A stretch of DNA of 64,000 bases, taken from the NCBI GenBank assembly GCA_947623455.1, contig OX392545.1, positions 24,379,001-24,443,000 of the forward strand. The letters run 5' to 3'. This DNA comes from Mimachlamys varia. Lineage: Eukaryota > Mollusca > Bivalvia > Pectinida > Pectinidae. Shown one piece after another: positions 52,001-57,272 of this stretch (the first letter of the stretch is position 1; each line of letters begins with the position of its first letter). Position numbers and translations under genes: made by a program. Below the pieces are notes generated by a model. It saw nothing but the letters and a program-made list of their open reading frames with translations, had not been told where the DNA came from and searched no databases.

Positions 52001-55000
52001 AACAAGAAAGATATGTGTACTGTCTGAGACAGGGAAACAAGAAAGATATGTGTACTGTCTGAGACAGGGAAACAAGAAAGATATGTGTACTGTCTGAGAC
52101 AGGGAAACAAGAAAGATATGTGTACTGTCTGAGACAGGGAAACAAGAAAGATATGTGTACTGTCTGAGACAGGGAAACAAGAAAGATATGTGTACTGTCT
52201 GAGAAAGGGATACAAGAAAGTTATGTGTACTGTCTGAGACAGGGAAACAAGAAAGAAATGTGTACTGTCTGAGACAGGGAAACAAGAAAGGCGTGTGTAC
52301 TGCATGAGACAGGAAAACAAGAAAGACCCTTTTACTACATAAGATCCCCTTTGTGGAATGACTGACACTAAGGGATAATTCTCGAGAGAGAGTAGACAAC
52401 GCCATAGACCAAGGGTATATAACGAAACACCATTGACGTGTGTGACGTAAATAATGCATACCTCTAAACAGCGAAACCATATCTTTCATCACAGACATTA
52501 TCGTACATGTCTGTGTAAAGTATTGATGTTCCGAATGTTTATATTGAAAAGGTATTATTAATCACAAGCTGTTTATTACATATCTACTATGCTTTCAATT
52601 ACCCGCCATTTATCTAGGTTGAAATCATGTTAGCCTTTCTGTTTAAATGAGAGTTCACTTTGGTCCGTTAGCCTGAATGCATATCCTTATTATCAATCCG
52701 TTGTATAAGGATCTGGCAACTTTCTATATGAGGTCATGTTCTGGTGACCTTTTGCATTAGCCAATCAAATTCCCGCTTACAGAATATGGGAAGTTGTTGT
52801 TGGCTGGCGATAAAGCTTGCATGATCCTTTTGGTGCGTAAATTCATTTCGTCAGAAGTTATGACGAAATGACTAGGAGCAGTTAAAAGTTGTGCCATGTT
52901 ATCAGTTAGAACATTTTCCTGGATTGTGAAGTAAAGGGACGACAAAGGTCATCAGAACATGACCTGTCATGAGTTGTTGTAGGTTACATGTATCTCTGCT
53001 TCAACAGCGACACCCGTCATGTTATCTAGGACAACTTTGATATCACGTGATCAAAGCGAGATCGATGCGAAATCATTTTTAAAATATGAAACTTGAAAAA
53101 ATACAGTTTCTAGTATCATGATTACTGTGGTCAATATAAGTTAATTTGTTACAAATTAATTTAGTATAGTATGTACATTTAGTTCACGGTTAAAAGGTTG
53201 GAAGATGCATTCAAATGAACACAAATCAATAAAAATACATATATGATTGTAAAGGCCAACCAATTTTGAGAGAAAACTGAGGTGTTAAAAAAACCATAAT
53301 CAAAATCGATAAATGTAGGAGCTAAATTTGAACTATGGAAATGTTTTCACGGAGATCCTTGAAAAGTACACGAGAATAAGACCAGGTGTTCCGGAAGAGT
53401 AAGCGTATTTTGCCTTATCGACGACACCCGCCAAGTAAATCTTAGTCACATCCAAGTAAACATCAAGTCATCATAATGTGAACCGAGGCATCATGTCAAT
53501 CACAAAACTGTTAGCATACTAATGAGCATACCGTATAGCGGGAAATTTTAGCGATCATAAAATTTGGCGATTTGGCATGAAAAGTGAAAGTTTAATTTTG
53601 GCGGGTTAAAACTTGTCGATTTTCAATAATCTAGGGTTTTAATTTGACGTTGAGCATATATATTACCTACCGGGATGTATAGATTAATAAGTTATGTACA
53701 TATATCCTATCCATGTTGATTTAGTTGTTGTGTATTATACCAACAATACGCACCACTCATTACTCTCGGGGGTTAACGGAGCAACAGGAGTATTCAAAGG
53801 TAAATGACGGTCGGAACAAAAACTTTTTACTTCTTTTTAATTGGCGGTGTTAATATTTGACGGGTGAAATTTTGGCGATCTATATACAGACCCGCCAAAT
53901 CGCCAAATTAAAGCCCGCTATACGGTATTCAAAACCGTTCATCATACAAGGATAAAACATATTCTCAATGAGACCAAGATTGCGACCAGTAAAACTTGGC
54001 CATGGTCATCATCCAGTGATCAATTTACAATTCATTTCATTTTCATGAGGCTTTTATTTTACATATTGCTGAAAACGATGGATTCCACAATGTTAAATTG
54101 AAGTATATCCAGATATAAAATGAATCCAATTACAATTCTAATAGTACCGAACTCGGGACTCGCACGTAGATTGATCACTGCTCATCGATACAGTTTATAC
54201 TTGCATAATTCTCAGTTGGTAAGATGAACGTGAGACTTTAGCTACGTCCATACATCACAAACAGTGGTAAACAAACCACTGACAGTGGTGTCGGAAGTAG
54301 CAGGACGCTTACCATTAGCTGCTGTCGGTGAGATGATTTGGACTTCGTATGCGGACCTGTAAACGAGTAGTGGAACATGACGTAATACAAAAGCTTATTG
54401 ATTGGTGAGCTTTATATGACGTACTATATAACCTCAAATTATAAATTATATAAGATTCAAATTACGTATTATGACGTACTATATAAACTCAAATTATGAA
54501 TTGTATAAGATTTAAATTACGTATTATGACGTATTATGTAAACTCAAATTATAAATTATATAAGATTCAAATTACGTATTATGACGTACTATATAAACTC
54601 AAATTATAAATTATATAAGGTTCAAGTTACGTATTATGACGTACTATATAAACTCAAATAACAAATTATATAAGGTTCAAATTACGTATTATATTATTTT
54701 CACATTGCTTATTGTACTGCAAAAGTGGAAAGGTTTGCGGCTTGGATTTTTTTTTTTTTATTTCGCTTTCCTTAAATTTCCGTGAATATATCCACATGCG
54801 AACATATTAACATATGAAAAAAATGACACGTAAGAAAATTTTACGATAAACAAAAAGGAACGAGATCAAAGCCGCTGGTACACCATGTGGACAAAAAACC
54901 ATCACGTTGGTCAAGGATGTAAGCTGAAAACTGCCTGTTATGTAAAATATTAGAGAGTCTGAGGTGCGTGTAGCCAGTGAGACGATTCCTGTATATATTA

Positions 55001-55245
55001 TTATACTGACGGTTTATTTTGGTTGTTTTTCTTCCATGCTCCAATTTCCCTCGATGGATGTTCCACTGGGGTTATTCCCCCTTAGCTCCACCAATATCCT
55101 ACGATGGTTATTTCCCCTTCCTAAAATTGAGGTATAATAATACTAAATGTACAACAGTAATACTTACGATGACGTATTCTTAGCCATAGATGGTGACATC
55201 GGAACCAAGGCCCCATCGCTATCCCGAAGTGTTATTCCGGAATAT
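19018..55245 (-). CDS. PDE9A: PDE9A-like cGMP phosphodiesterase gene (16 exons resolved, N-terminus missing)
   Basis: PDE9 hydrolyses cGMP to GMP with high affinity and lacks the GAF domains found in PDE2, 5 and 6. Sixteen exons joined at GT-AG sites give one open frame of 472 residues (numbered here from the first full codon of the exon at 55245) plus stop. Metal-site residues are His214 and His218 (HNFRH), His254, Asp255 and His258 ([10 protein letters not shown]) and Asp365 (CCDIS). The purine-binding glutamine is Gln416 in PTAQIGF, preceded by Ala as in PDE9. Tyr387 in LLEEYF corresponds to the tyrosine characteristic of PDE9. All these sit a constant 37-38 residues below human PDE9A numbering, so catalytic spacing is intact. 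The gene is peculiar in having a duplicated exon and three splice-site-bearing minisatellites. Coordinates span introns; exons are listed separately. The first exon or exons are not resolved. Confidence 0.93.
19045..19382 (-). other. PDE9 intron before the terminal exon
   Basis: 338 bp, GT-AG. AT-rich with no recognised element. Confidence 0.6.
19383..19475 (-). CDS. PDE9A: PDE9 exon, residues 434-464
   Basis: 31 codons, phase 0-0, starting [20 protein letters not shown]. It matches the end of the PDE catalytic domain (human LFPMVEEIMLQPLWESRDRY region). Acceptor tttgtcacacag, donor ACG|gtaagt. It follows the exon that ends FETVAQ. Confidence 0.9.
19476..20333 (-). other. PDE9 intron, part without the array
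   Basis: Contains a partial copy of dispersed repeat A (20040-20175) and of dispersed repeat B (20222-20315, with tcctaggactcctcagtgat). The remainder is AT-rich and unremarkable. Confidence 0.5.
20338..21550 (-). repeat. 67-bp minisatellite built from an exon end plus its 5' splice site, about 17 copies plus the exon
   Basis: Units of about 67 bp repeat from the functional exon end (21508) through the following intron. On the sense strand each unit carries a near copy of the exon's last codons (homologous to [13 protein letters not shown]), then CAG|gtaagctt, then about 25 bases of intron. I count 18 occurrences of the cgtctca marker including the real exon. A few units read CTG instead of CAG before gtaag. 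Near the exon, units alternate between two variants (tgtgatgaag and tgagatcaag spacers), suggesting a higher-order dimer. Using a distal donor would add sequence with an early in-frame stop. Confidence 0.95.
21508..21636 (-). CDS. PDE9A: PDE9 exon, residues 391-433 (purine-binding glutamine)
   Basis: 43 codons, phase 0-0, beginning [20 protein letters not shown] and containing [16 protein letters not shown]. Gln416 is the invariant glutamine that holds the cGMP purine; the preceding Ala415 is as in PDE9. Acceptor attgtttcag, donor CAG|gtaagc. The 3' part of this exon and its donor are the founder of the 67-bp array immediately downstream. Confidence 0.97.
21637..21916 (-). other. PDE9 intron (280 bp)
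   Basis: Short AT-rich intron. It has a diverged trace of dispersed repeat A near 21680-21760. Confidence 0.5.
21917..22021 (-). CDS. PDE9A: PDE9 exon, residues 356-390 (CCDIS metal site)
   Basis: 35 codons, phase 0-0: [20 protein letters not shown] followed by a segment ending LLEEYFNQ. Asp365 of CCDIS is the fourth metal ligand. Tyr387 matches the PDE9-specific tyrosine near the pocket. Acceptor ttatctag, donor CAG|gtaagc. This exon can accept either of the two alternative upstream exons without frame change. Confidence 0.97.
22022..24475 (-). other. PDE9 intron
   Basis: Contains three imperfect tandem copies of a roughly 60-bp unit with ttgacaagggagataat (22120-22300), and a fragment related to the 3' part of the SINE at 49.9 kb preceded by a (ttgg)n run (22540-22640, shared block cagggtcatttaaggac). 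It also has a partial dispersed repeat A (23562-23690). Otherwise AT-rich. Confidence 0.55.
24476..24589 (-). CDS. PDE9A: PDE9 alternative exon B (diverged duplicate of exon A)
   Basis: 38 codons, phase 0-0: begins [20 protein letters not shown] and ends [10 protein letters not shown]. It aligns along its whole length with exon A (25352-25468) and with the vertebrate [14 protein letters not shown] segment, keeping LILATDMA.H but diverging strongly after it. The acceptor (cttatcaag) is weaker than that of exon A; the donor is GCG|gtaaag. No stop or frameshift is present, so it is under coding constraint or recent. Including both exons would duplicate a helix of the catalytic fold, so mutually exclusive use is likely. 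Splicing choice is inferred, not shown. Confidence 0.85.
24590..25351 (-). other. Intron between the two alternative PDE9 exons
   Basis: 762 bp, AT-rich. No repeat array or other exon is recognised here. Competing RNA secondary structures, common around mutually exclusive exons, could not be judged by eye. Confidence 0.5.
25352..25468 (-). CDS. PDE9A: PDE9 alternative exon A, residues 317-355
   Basis: 39 codons, phase 0-0: [20 protein letters not shown], then [19 protein letters not shown]. It is closer to vertebrate PDE9A (LATDMARHAEIMDSFK, FDYSNEEHM) than exon B is, so it is taken as the default exon. Acceptor ctacccccag|G, donor ACG|gtaact. Its first bases and acceptor form the first unit of the 64-bp array that lies upstream in the transcript. 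Confidence 0.95.
25463..26045 (-). repeat. 64-bp minisatellite built from an exon start plus its 3' splice site, about 9 copies
   Basis: Units start with atagc(c/t)tgagggtagaa, continue ttcttaatatttataatcgg and end cacaacgcgtcgaaacatc. The first unit overlaps the first six bases and the acceptor of exon A. On the sense strand the following units read ttctaccctcaag|ctat, keeping an AG in the equivalent place. Copies farther from the exon are more diverged. Minus-strand open frames through this array are artefacts. Confidence 0.92.
26046..26450. repeat. 79-bp minisatellite, about 5 copies
   Basis: Units of gatattactgatagcagata, ttctgtgcatctgttacaat and gtatcggttcaacgagtcaa. The tatcggttcaacg..tcaa part resembles ataatcggcacaacgcgtcg of the adjoining 64-bp array, so it probably arose from that array's distal end. 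Intronic. Confidence 0.85.
26451..27550 (-). other. PDE9 intron, unremarkable part
   Basis: AT-rich sequence without recognisable exons or repeats. Confidence 0.4.
27551..27782. mobile_element. MITE-like element family 2, copy 1
   Basis: Shares ordered blocks with 59894-60124: ggaattgttcgcggtgt, cgcgaata.atccacacgcga, agcatgactga, gactaagcgaaaa..tc and aaaatattggcttt. The element is GC-patchy (CGCGAA motifs) in an AT-rich background. Non-coding. Confidence 0.65.
27852..28008 (-). CDS. PDE9A: PDE9 exon, residues 264-316
   Basis: 157 bp, phase 2 in, 0 out: [20 protein letters not shown], then [20 protein letters not shown]. Nearly identical to the PDE9 catalytic domain after the HD motif. Acceptor ttggttacag, donor GCT|gtaagt. 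It precedes the alternative exon pair. Confidence 0.97.
28009..28738 (-). other. PDE9 intron
   Basis: Contains a partial dispersed repeat A copy (about 28030-28185). Otherwise AT-rich. Confidence 0.5.
28739..28926 (-). CDS. PDE9A: PDE9 exon, residues 202-264 (HNFRH and HDLDH)
   Basis: 188 bp, phase 0 in, 2 out. It begins [20 protein letters not shown] and ends [14 protein letters not shown]. It holds His214 and His218 of HNxxH and His254, Asp255 and His258 of HDxxHPGxxN, the signature of class I phosphodiesterases. Acceptor gtgttacag, donor AACAC|gtaata. This exon alone identifies the gene as PDE9-like. Confidence 0.98.
30398..30612 (-). repeat. Dispersed repeat B, copy
   Basis: On the minus strand: gatgacgtaacacacacatg, tgctgcaccttttaaattcag, agctgtttcgtcctcc, ggggccaaaaggtgggaatt. 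The same ordered blocks occur at 20.2, 35.2, 35.5, 39.7, 40.7 and 56.5 kb. Non-coding interspersed repeat of unknown class. Confidence 0.75.
30745..31095 (+). repeat. Dispersed repeat A, near full-length copy
   Basis: Same ordered blocks as the 8.6-kb copy, from agaataccaaagcgtcaaca to gggacaaagatggcgacca, with scattered substitutions. Confidence 0.8.
31437..31523 (-). CDS. PDE9A: PDE9 exon, residues 173-201
   Basis: 29 codons, phase 0-0: [20 protein letters not shown], then NPITLKRWL. Matches the start of the PDE9 catalytic domain (LEHMYHDLGLV). Acceptor ttttttccag, donor CTG|gtaagt. Confidence 0.96.
31524..32417 (-). other. PDE9 intron, unremarkable part
   Basis: AT-rich sequence without recognised elements. 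Confidence 0.4.
32418..33165. mobile_element. Long imperfect foldback (inverted repeat) element
   Basis: About 370-base arms meet near 32868. Pairs include aatttacatttgctctgca with tgcagagcaaatgtaaat (outer), aaactaaataaagcacaa with ttgtgctttatttagttt (middle), and agtcctataacac.cattg with caatgtc.gttataggact (inner). Non-coding. It would form a large hairpin in RNA from either strand. No terminal target duplication identified. Confidence 0.7.
33157..33329. mobile_element. 173-bp near-perfect palindrome
   Basis: Arms of about 80 bases: aaggatt.aactttctatttt, then gtttaggttatcgg, ataactacaatgg, and the reverse on the other side, meeting at aaccggcgaagccggtt. It abuts the long foldback. Probably a separate MITE or foldback insertion. 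Confidence 0.8.
33330..34208 (-). other. PDE9 intron
   Basis: Two imperfect tandem copies of a roughly 75-bp unit with agctccgcccac and tgacgtca (33445-33560). The rest is AT-rich. Confidence 0.45.
34209..34274. repeat. Strong hairpin
   Basis: cggagtgttctct ... ataaac, an agcttcgcg loop, then gtttat ... agaggacactccg, flanked by A-run and T-run that also pair. Intronic; likely the terminus or whole of a small foldback element. Confidence 0.65.
34653..34727 (-). CDS. PDE9A: PDE9 exon, residues 148-172
   Basis: 25 codons, phase 0-0: [20 protein letters not shown], then WEPNE. Matches the linker entering the catalytic domain of PDE9 (YLLSPETIEALRKPTFDVW). Acceptor attttctcag, donor GAG|gtaagt. 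Confidence 0.96.
34728..35849 (-). other. PDE9 intron with repeat B fragments
   Basis: Contains two reversed fragments of dispersed repeat B (35195-35310 and 35485-35615), separated by the repeat's tail (ggtttgctggagcctccatagcc), and a repeat A fragment at 35745-35830. Confidence 0.55.
35850..36640. repeat. 45-bp minisatellite, about 17 copies
   Basis: Units of gtagcttcagtcatgtaagg and gacattgagtctgcagcaat, then tagtt. Because 45 is a multiple of three, the minus strand keeps an open frame of 15-residue repeats ([15 protein letters not shown]) for 189 codons. I regard this as a by-product of the repeat inside a PDE9 intron, not a gene. Confidence 0.93.
36641..37195 (-). other. PDE9 intron between two arrays
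   Basis: AT-rich sequence; nothing recognised. Confidence 0.4.
37196..39380. repeat. 35-bp minisatellite, about 60 copies
   Basis: Units of acctagtattaatggggaga and cttgtattatacatt, 2.2 kb in all. The centre is highly uniform and both edges are diverged. There is no spacer between units, so it is a simple tandem array. Length polymorphism between individuals is likely. Confidence 0.97.
39540..39860 (+). repeat. Dispersed repeat B, copy
   Basis: Plus-strand copy with gtgtactacgaagggtttgt, caaggctccacaaacc, agatgacgtaacacacacac, acagtatgctgaaaaaaatg and agcttttcgtccttctagga. The order differs partly from the 56.5-kb copy, where the tail follows the head, suggesting rearrangement or tandem insertion. 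Confidence 0.6.
39861..41111 (-). other. PDE9 intron, remaining part
   Basis: AT-rich apart from the repeat B fragment listed separately. No exon recognised. Confidence 0.4.
40650..40800 (+). repeat. Dispersed repeat B, partial copy
   Basis: agatgacgttacacacacat, ttgcaccttttaaatttagt, acagctgtttcgtccttcta, ggggccaaaaggtgggg. Confidence 0.7.
41112..41169 (-). CDS. PDE9A: PDE9 exon, residues 128-147
   Basis: 58 bp, phase 2 in, 0 out: [19 protein letters not shown]. Matches the KLTPRRDVPTYPK region before the catalytic domain. Acceptor aattttccag, donor AAG|gttagt. Confidence 0.94.
41170..43136 (-). other. PDE9 intron
   Basis: Contains two tandem copies of an 86-bp unit (about 42820-42998; gcaatttcttgaaaggtata). 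Otherwise AT-rich. Confidence 0.5.
43137..43245 (-). CDS. PDE9A: PDE9 exon, residues 92-128
   Basis: 109 bp, phase 1 in, 2 out: [20 protein letters not shown], then [15 protein letters not shown]. Matches LEGLKVVEIEKCKSDIKKM of PDE9A, an amphipathic helix that contributes to dimer packing in the family. Acceptor tttcag, donor AG|gtaaat. Confidence 0.95.
43246..43609 (-). other. PDE9 intron (364 bp)
   Basis: AT-rich; nothing recognised. Confidence 0.6.
43610..43680 (-). CDS. PDE9A: PDE9 exon, residues 68-92
   Basis: 71 bp, phase 2 in, 1 out: [20 protein letters not shown], then RLE. Matches the INELKAEVANHLAVLEKRVE helix. Acceptor cactttag, donor GAAC|gtgagt. Confidence 0.94.
43681..47047 (-). 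other. PDE9 intron
   Basis: 3.4 kb, AT- and T-rich. It has degenerate short repeats of tatcttac.gtatgacatt at 46230-46430. No exon or mobile element recognised. Confidence 0.45.
47048..47105 (-). CDS. PDE9A: PDE9 exon, residues 49-68
   Basis: 58 bp, phase 1 in, 2 out: [19 protein letters not shown]. Matches SVLAQVAEQFSR of PDE9A. Acceptor tttctccacag, donor CAG|gtaagt. It can be joined in frame to the microexon at 50718, directly to the exon at 54313, or to a candidate alternative first exon at 52462. Confidence 0.93.
47106..49907 (-). other. PDE9 intron
   Basis: Three degenerate copies of a roughly 39-bp unit with ctaataaacacaa (47520-47640), AT-rich catt-aatattta repeats (48345-48600) and a repeat A fragment (about 48940-48995). 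Confidence 0.45.
49908..50113 (-). mobile_element. tRNA-derived SINE
   Basis: On the minus strand it begins tggccgagtggttaaagtg (A-box-like, as in tRNA-Leu or Ser) and has ggttgcgagttcgaaaccc (B-box-like) about 55 bases later. A conserved body follows (tcgatggtttctcccggtac; cttaaatgaccctggctatt) and an AT-rich tail. The body end recurs at 22.57 kb. A typical mollusc SINE layout. Confidence 0.75.
50114..50717 (-). other. PDE9 intron near the microexon
   Basis: AT-rich; nothing recognised. Confidence 0.4.
50718..50741 (-). CDS. PDE9A: PDE9 24-bp microexon, residues 41-49 (SEDIKDE)
   Basis: Acceptor gtatgcgatag|GT, donor GAAG|gtatgt, phase 1 in and 1 out. It adds G-SEDIKDE between the exon at 54313 and that at 47105, similar in place and sequence to SAGVEDK of vertebrate PDE9A. 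It can be skipped without shifting frame. Its acceptor and first bases are the founder of the adjoining 50-bp array. Its small size makes it less certain than its neighbours. Confidence 0.6.
50733..51060 (-). repeat. 50-bp minisatellite containing the microexon acceptor, 6-7 copies
   Basis: Units of atcctcgctacctatcgcat, acaataaaacaaataactga and ctctcggaat. On the sense strand each unit shows a T-rich tract, (t)atgcgatag or a variant, and a diverged copy of the microexon start (GTGGCGAGG). The first unit overlaps the microexon. Confidence 0.88.
51061..51465 (-). other. PDE9 intron between two arrays
   Basis: No recognised feature. Confidence 0.4.
51466..52335 (-). repeat. 35-bp minisatellite with an acceptor-like motif, about 24 copies
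   Basis: Plus-strand units of actgtctgagacagggaaac and aagaaagatatgtgt. On the PDE9 sense strand each unit reads tttcttgtttccctgtctcag, a long pyrimidine tract ending in CAG. Because 35 is not a multiple of three and no frame meets stops, all three minus-strand frames are open (up to 305 codons); they are artefacts. The central 10-12 units are nearly identical. Confidence 0.93.
52462..52498 (-). CDS. PDE9A: Candidate alternative first exon of PDE9
   Basis: ATG followed by 11 codons ([11 protein letters not shown]) and a GAG|gtatgc donor in phase 1, which joins in frame to the exon at 47105 or the microexon. It would give a shorter protein without the variable N-terminus. An alternative reading is an internal exon with acceptor tttacacag, but its incoming phase does not match the exon at 54313. 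No promoter evidence. Confidence 0.25.
52707..52986. mobile_element. TIR element family 1, copy 2
   Basis: Same termini as 11201-11484: aaggatctggcaac, then aggtcatgttctggtgacct on the left; aaaggtcatcagaacatgac, then ctgtcatgagttgttgtagg on the right. Non-coding. Confidence 0.7.
53270..53995 (+). repeat. Dispersed repeat A copy interrupted by a TIR element
   Basis: Left part 53270-53528 and right part 53928-53995 are continuous in other copies (gagcata|tcaaaa). The gap is filled exactly by the element at 53531-53925. Confidence 0.8.
53531..53925. mobile_element. 395-bp TIR element with TA target duplication, nested in repeat A
   Basis: Ends ccgtatagcggg and cccgctatacgg are perfect 12-bp inverted repeats. 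Inner blocks aatttggcgatttggc and gccaaatcgccaaatt also pair. TA flanks both sides (53529-53530, 53926-53927), and uninterrupted copies of repeat A have a single TA at that place. A TA duplication points to Tc1/mariner-like mobilisation. No transposase. Confidence 0.85.
53996..54312 (-). other. PDE9 intron, part next to the exon at 54313
   Basis: AT-rich; nothing recognised. Confidence 0.4.
54313..54356 (-). CDS. PDE9A: PDE9 exon, residues 26-41
   Basis: 44 bp, phase 2 in, 1 out: [14 protein letters not shown]. It corresponds to the TPYKVRPV-AIKQLSA part of the N-terminal region. Acceptor ctcgtttacag, donor AATG|gtaagc. Confidence 0.85.
54415..54690. repeat. 55-bp minisatellite, about 5 copies
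   Basis: Units of gacgtactatataaactcaa, attataaattatataagatt and caaattacgtattat. It lies about 60 bases before the acceptor of the exon at 54356 in transcript order, but does not include that splice site. Confidence 0.9.
54691..55167 (-). other. PDE9 intron
   Basis: Includes a small fragment of MITE family 2 at 54755-54820 (tttccgtgaatatatccaca). Nothing else recognised. Confidence 0.4.
55168..55245 (-). CDS. PDE9A: PDE9 exon, residues 1-26 of the resolved part
   Basis: 78 bp, phase 2 in, 2 out: [20 protein letters not shown], then AKNTS. Aligns with [25 protein letters not shown] of vertebrate PDE9A, the small N-terminal domain. Acceptor gtttatttttag, donor TC|gtaagt. The preceding exon must supply two bases of a codon that ends in A. 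Confidence 0.88.
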
Positions 55246-55464
55246 CTAAAAATAAACAATAAAAAATGTAAATGTGTGCAGAATTATTAATTATAATAAT
55301 AATTTGACGTTGCTGATTTTGTACACTGAACGTTTGCTAGTCCTAGATGTTGAAATAATAAAGAATATGTGGTGTGTAATAATGCTGTGCTTTTCATTAC
55401 TTTCTTTTTAATTGTCACTCAGTTAATTGATAAAGTCATTATTGACCGAGTTATCTGGCCTCGG

Positions 55465-55802
55465 TCTGTTATGTTCTTATATACCGCTTTATTAAAACCT
55501 ATAGGTTGTCTCCAAGCGGTTCACAACTTATTATCCGTGGTTATGGGGCCTAAGTTACCTACCAATATCGTTCTCAACTCCCTGGGGAGCTTACAACCGG
55601 TGCTGCAATTTCGGCGTTAACAGCTAGTATTCTCCAATTTCTAGCACTGCACAACCACGTATTTATTTACAACTGAGTAGACTGGAACAAGAGGAATAAA
55701 GTATCTTGCTCAAAGGTACACACCAGAGCCGGGGTCAGGACTCGAACACGCAACCCTTCGATCACATGCCAGATGTACTACCACTAAACCACCTTGCCTC
55801 CA
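55465..55802 (-). mobile_element. tRNA-derived SINE with a conserved centre
   Basis: On the minus strand the head begins ggaggcaaggtggtttagtg (A-box-like) and has ggttgcgtgttcgagtcctg (B-box-like). The body includes agatactttattcctcttg and, toward the end, gaaccgcttggagacaacct, then a T-rich tail. Distinct from the SINE at 49.9 kb. An internal plus-strand open frame is incidental. Confidence 0.7.
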
Positions 55803-56454
55803 CAATTTCATATTACGATATTGAAACATATCAATATTACATACCTTGTAATATGAATAGAAACTGTGAGATATTAGAATTAGCAGAAATATTTTGCTAG
55901 CCCCAAAACAGGAAGGGACCTGTTAGTTTGAAGAGTAAGGCGGTCTTACACCAAGTACGATTTCCCCAAATATTCTGTCAAATTATTAAATTTCATTCAG
56001 GTGTCCAATGAAAATAAAATATGAAATAAAAAAGCAACAACAATCAACAGTGTGACATATTAAGAATAAAAAAGGGGAATAGAGAATTAAATCTTGACAT
56101 AAAAAAATGAAATCCATGTGTTGCCCGATGTGATGAAGAGGGAATCAGTTAGGAGGTTACACTGTTTGTGATGTTGCCATCTGAAGCACCCAAGTCGTTA
56201 CTAAGCAAATACGATTTGAACTTGAAAATCTACGGTTTTTCTGATATCAAAGCATCTGTGTTTACATGTATCTTTGTTCCTTAGTTACACAGCACCTTTC
56301 TAGTTTGGTTTTGTGCGCATATACTAAGAAGTGTTTATCACAACACGTTTTGTGGAAAACAAACATCTCATTATTGACATAGTGACAATCCCGTCATCAC
56401 AAGTACACCTGTCGAGTTTCTAACGTCATAGCATCTTTACGTAAGCTGCTGTTA
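55803..56454 (-). other. Intron or 5' flank of PDE9
   Basis: AT-rich; no exon recognised. Confidence 0.4.
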
Positions 56455-56815
56455 GATAAGATGACGTAGCACACACATGTGCTGCACCTTTTGGATTAAG
56501 TAATAGATACAGTATGCCGAAAAAAAAAATTAAACTGCACCATACAGCTGTTTCGTCCTCCTAGGACTCCTCAGTGATGCTAGGGGCCAAAAGGTGGGAA
56601 TCCAAAATTTCTAAACTAATGTTGAAGCAGATGGATCAGGCACCTTTAATTTATGAATTTAGAAGTAACATTAAACTAGTTTTGTATAATTTCAAATAAT
56701 GAACTACGAAAATGTGTATATCATGTACCGTGCCACTACTCAAATGAGATTAACTGTGGCTATGGAGGCTCCAGCAAACCTCATCTAAGTATCTGACGCC
56801 ATTACTTTACTCGAA
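56455..56815 (+). repeat. Dispersed repeat B, longest copy
   Basis: Runs from agatgacgtagcacacacat through acagctgtttcgtcctccta and ggggccaaaaggtgggaatc to ggctatggaggctccagcaa. Head and tail are contiguous here, giving a family length of about 360 bp. Confidence 0.75.
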
Positions 56816-56924
56816 AGACCATAGTTATTATCATTGAGTAGACGTGTTGGTTATTTTCACATTTTAAACAAAAATATATCAATTATACAATGTTAATAAG
56901 TATATAACCACCATCCTCGTAGGG

Positions 56925-57272
56925 CAATTTTTATGGTCGCCATCTTGATCCCATCGAGAAATAATCTGTATCTTTGTGTGATATGGAGATGGACGTTTTT
57001 TAGTTTACTTGTTAGTGTGTTTACTTGTTGTGATGACAATGATGACTTGGTTCTCATTTGAGGATTGATGCTTACTTGGATGTGACCAAGATTTACATGG
57101 CGGGTGTCGTCGAAGAAGCAGAAGGCGCCTACCATTCCGGAACACCTGGTCTTATTCCCTTGTGCTTTTACGAGGGTCTCCATGTAAATCTTTTCTTTGT
57201 TCCTATTTCGCCCCTAGTTTAATCGATTTTGAGTTCGGATTATGGTTTTTTTGACGCTTTGGTATTCTCTGA
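56925..57272 (-). repeat. Dispersed repeat A, near full-length, reversed
   Basis: Reverse complement of the family consensus, from tggtcgccatcttgatccca to cgctttggtattctctgat. The plus strand here keeps the partial open frame DVTKIYMAGVVEEAEGAYHS. Confidence 0.8.

Noticed and set aside
51581..52498. Long minus-strand open frames (up to 305 codons) through the 35-bp array
   Set aside because: All three frames are open because the unit has no stop in any frame and 35 is not a multiple of three; the peptides are the same unit read three ways. Only the start segment 52462-52498 is kept as a weak exon candidate.
55369..55620. 83-codon plus-strand open frame
   Set aside because: Most of it lies in the tRNA-derived SINE at 55.5-55.8 kb.
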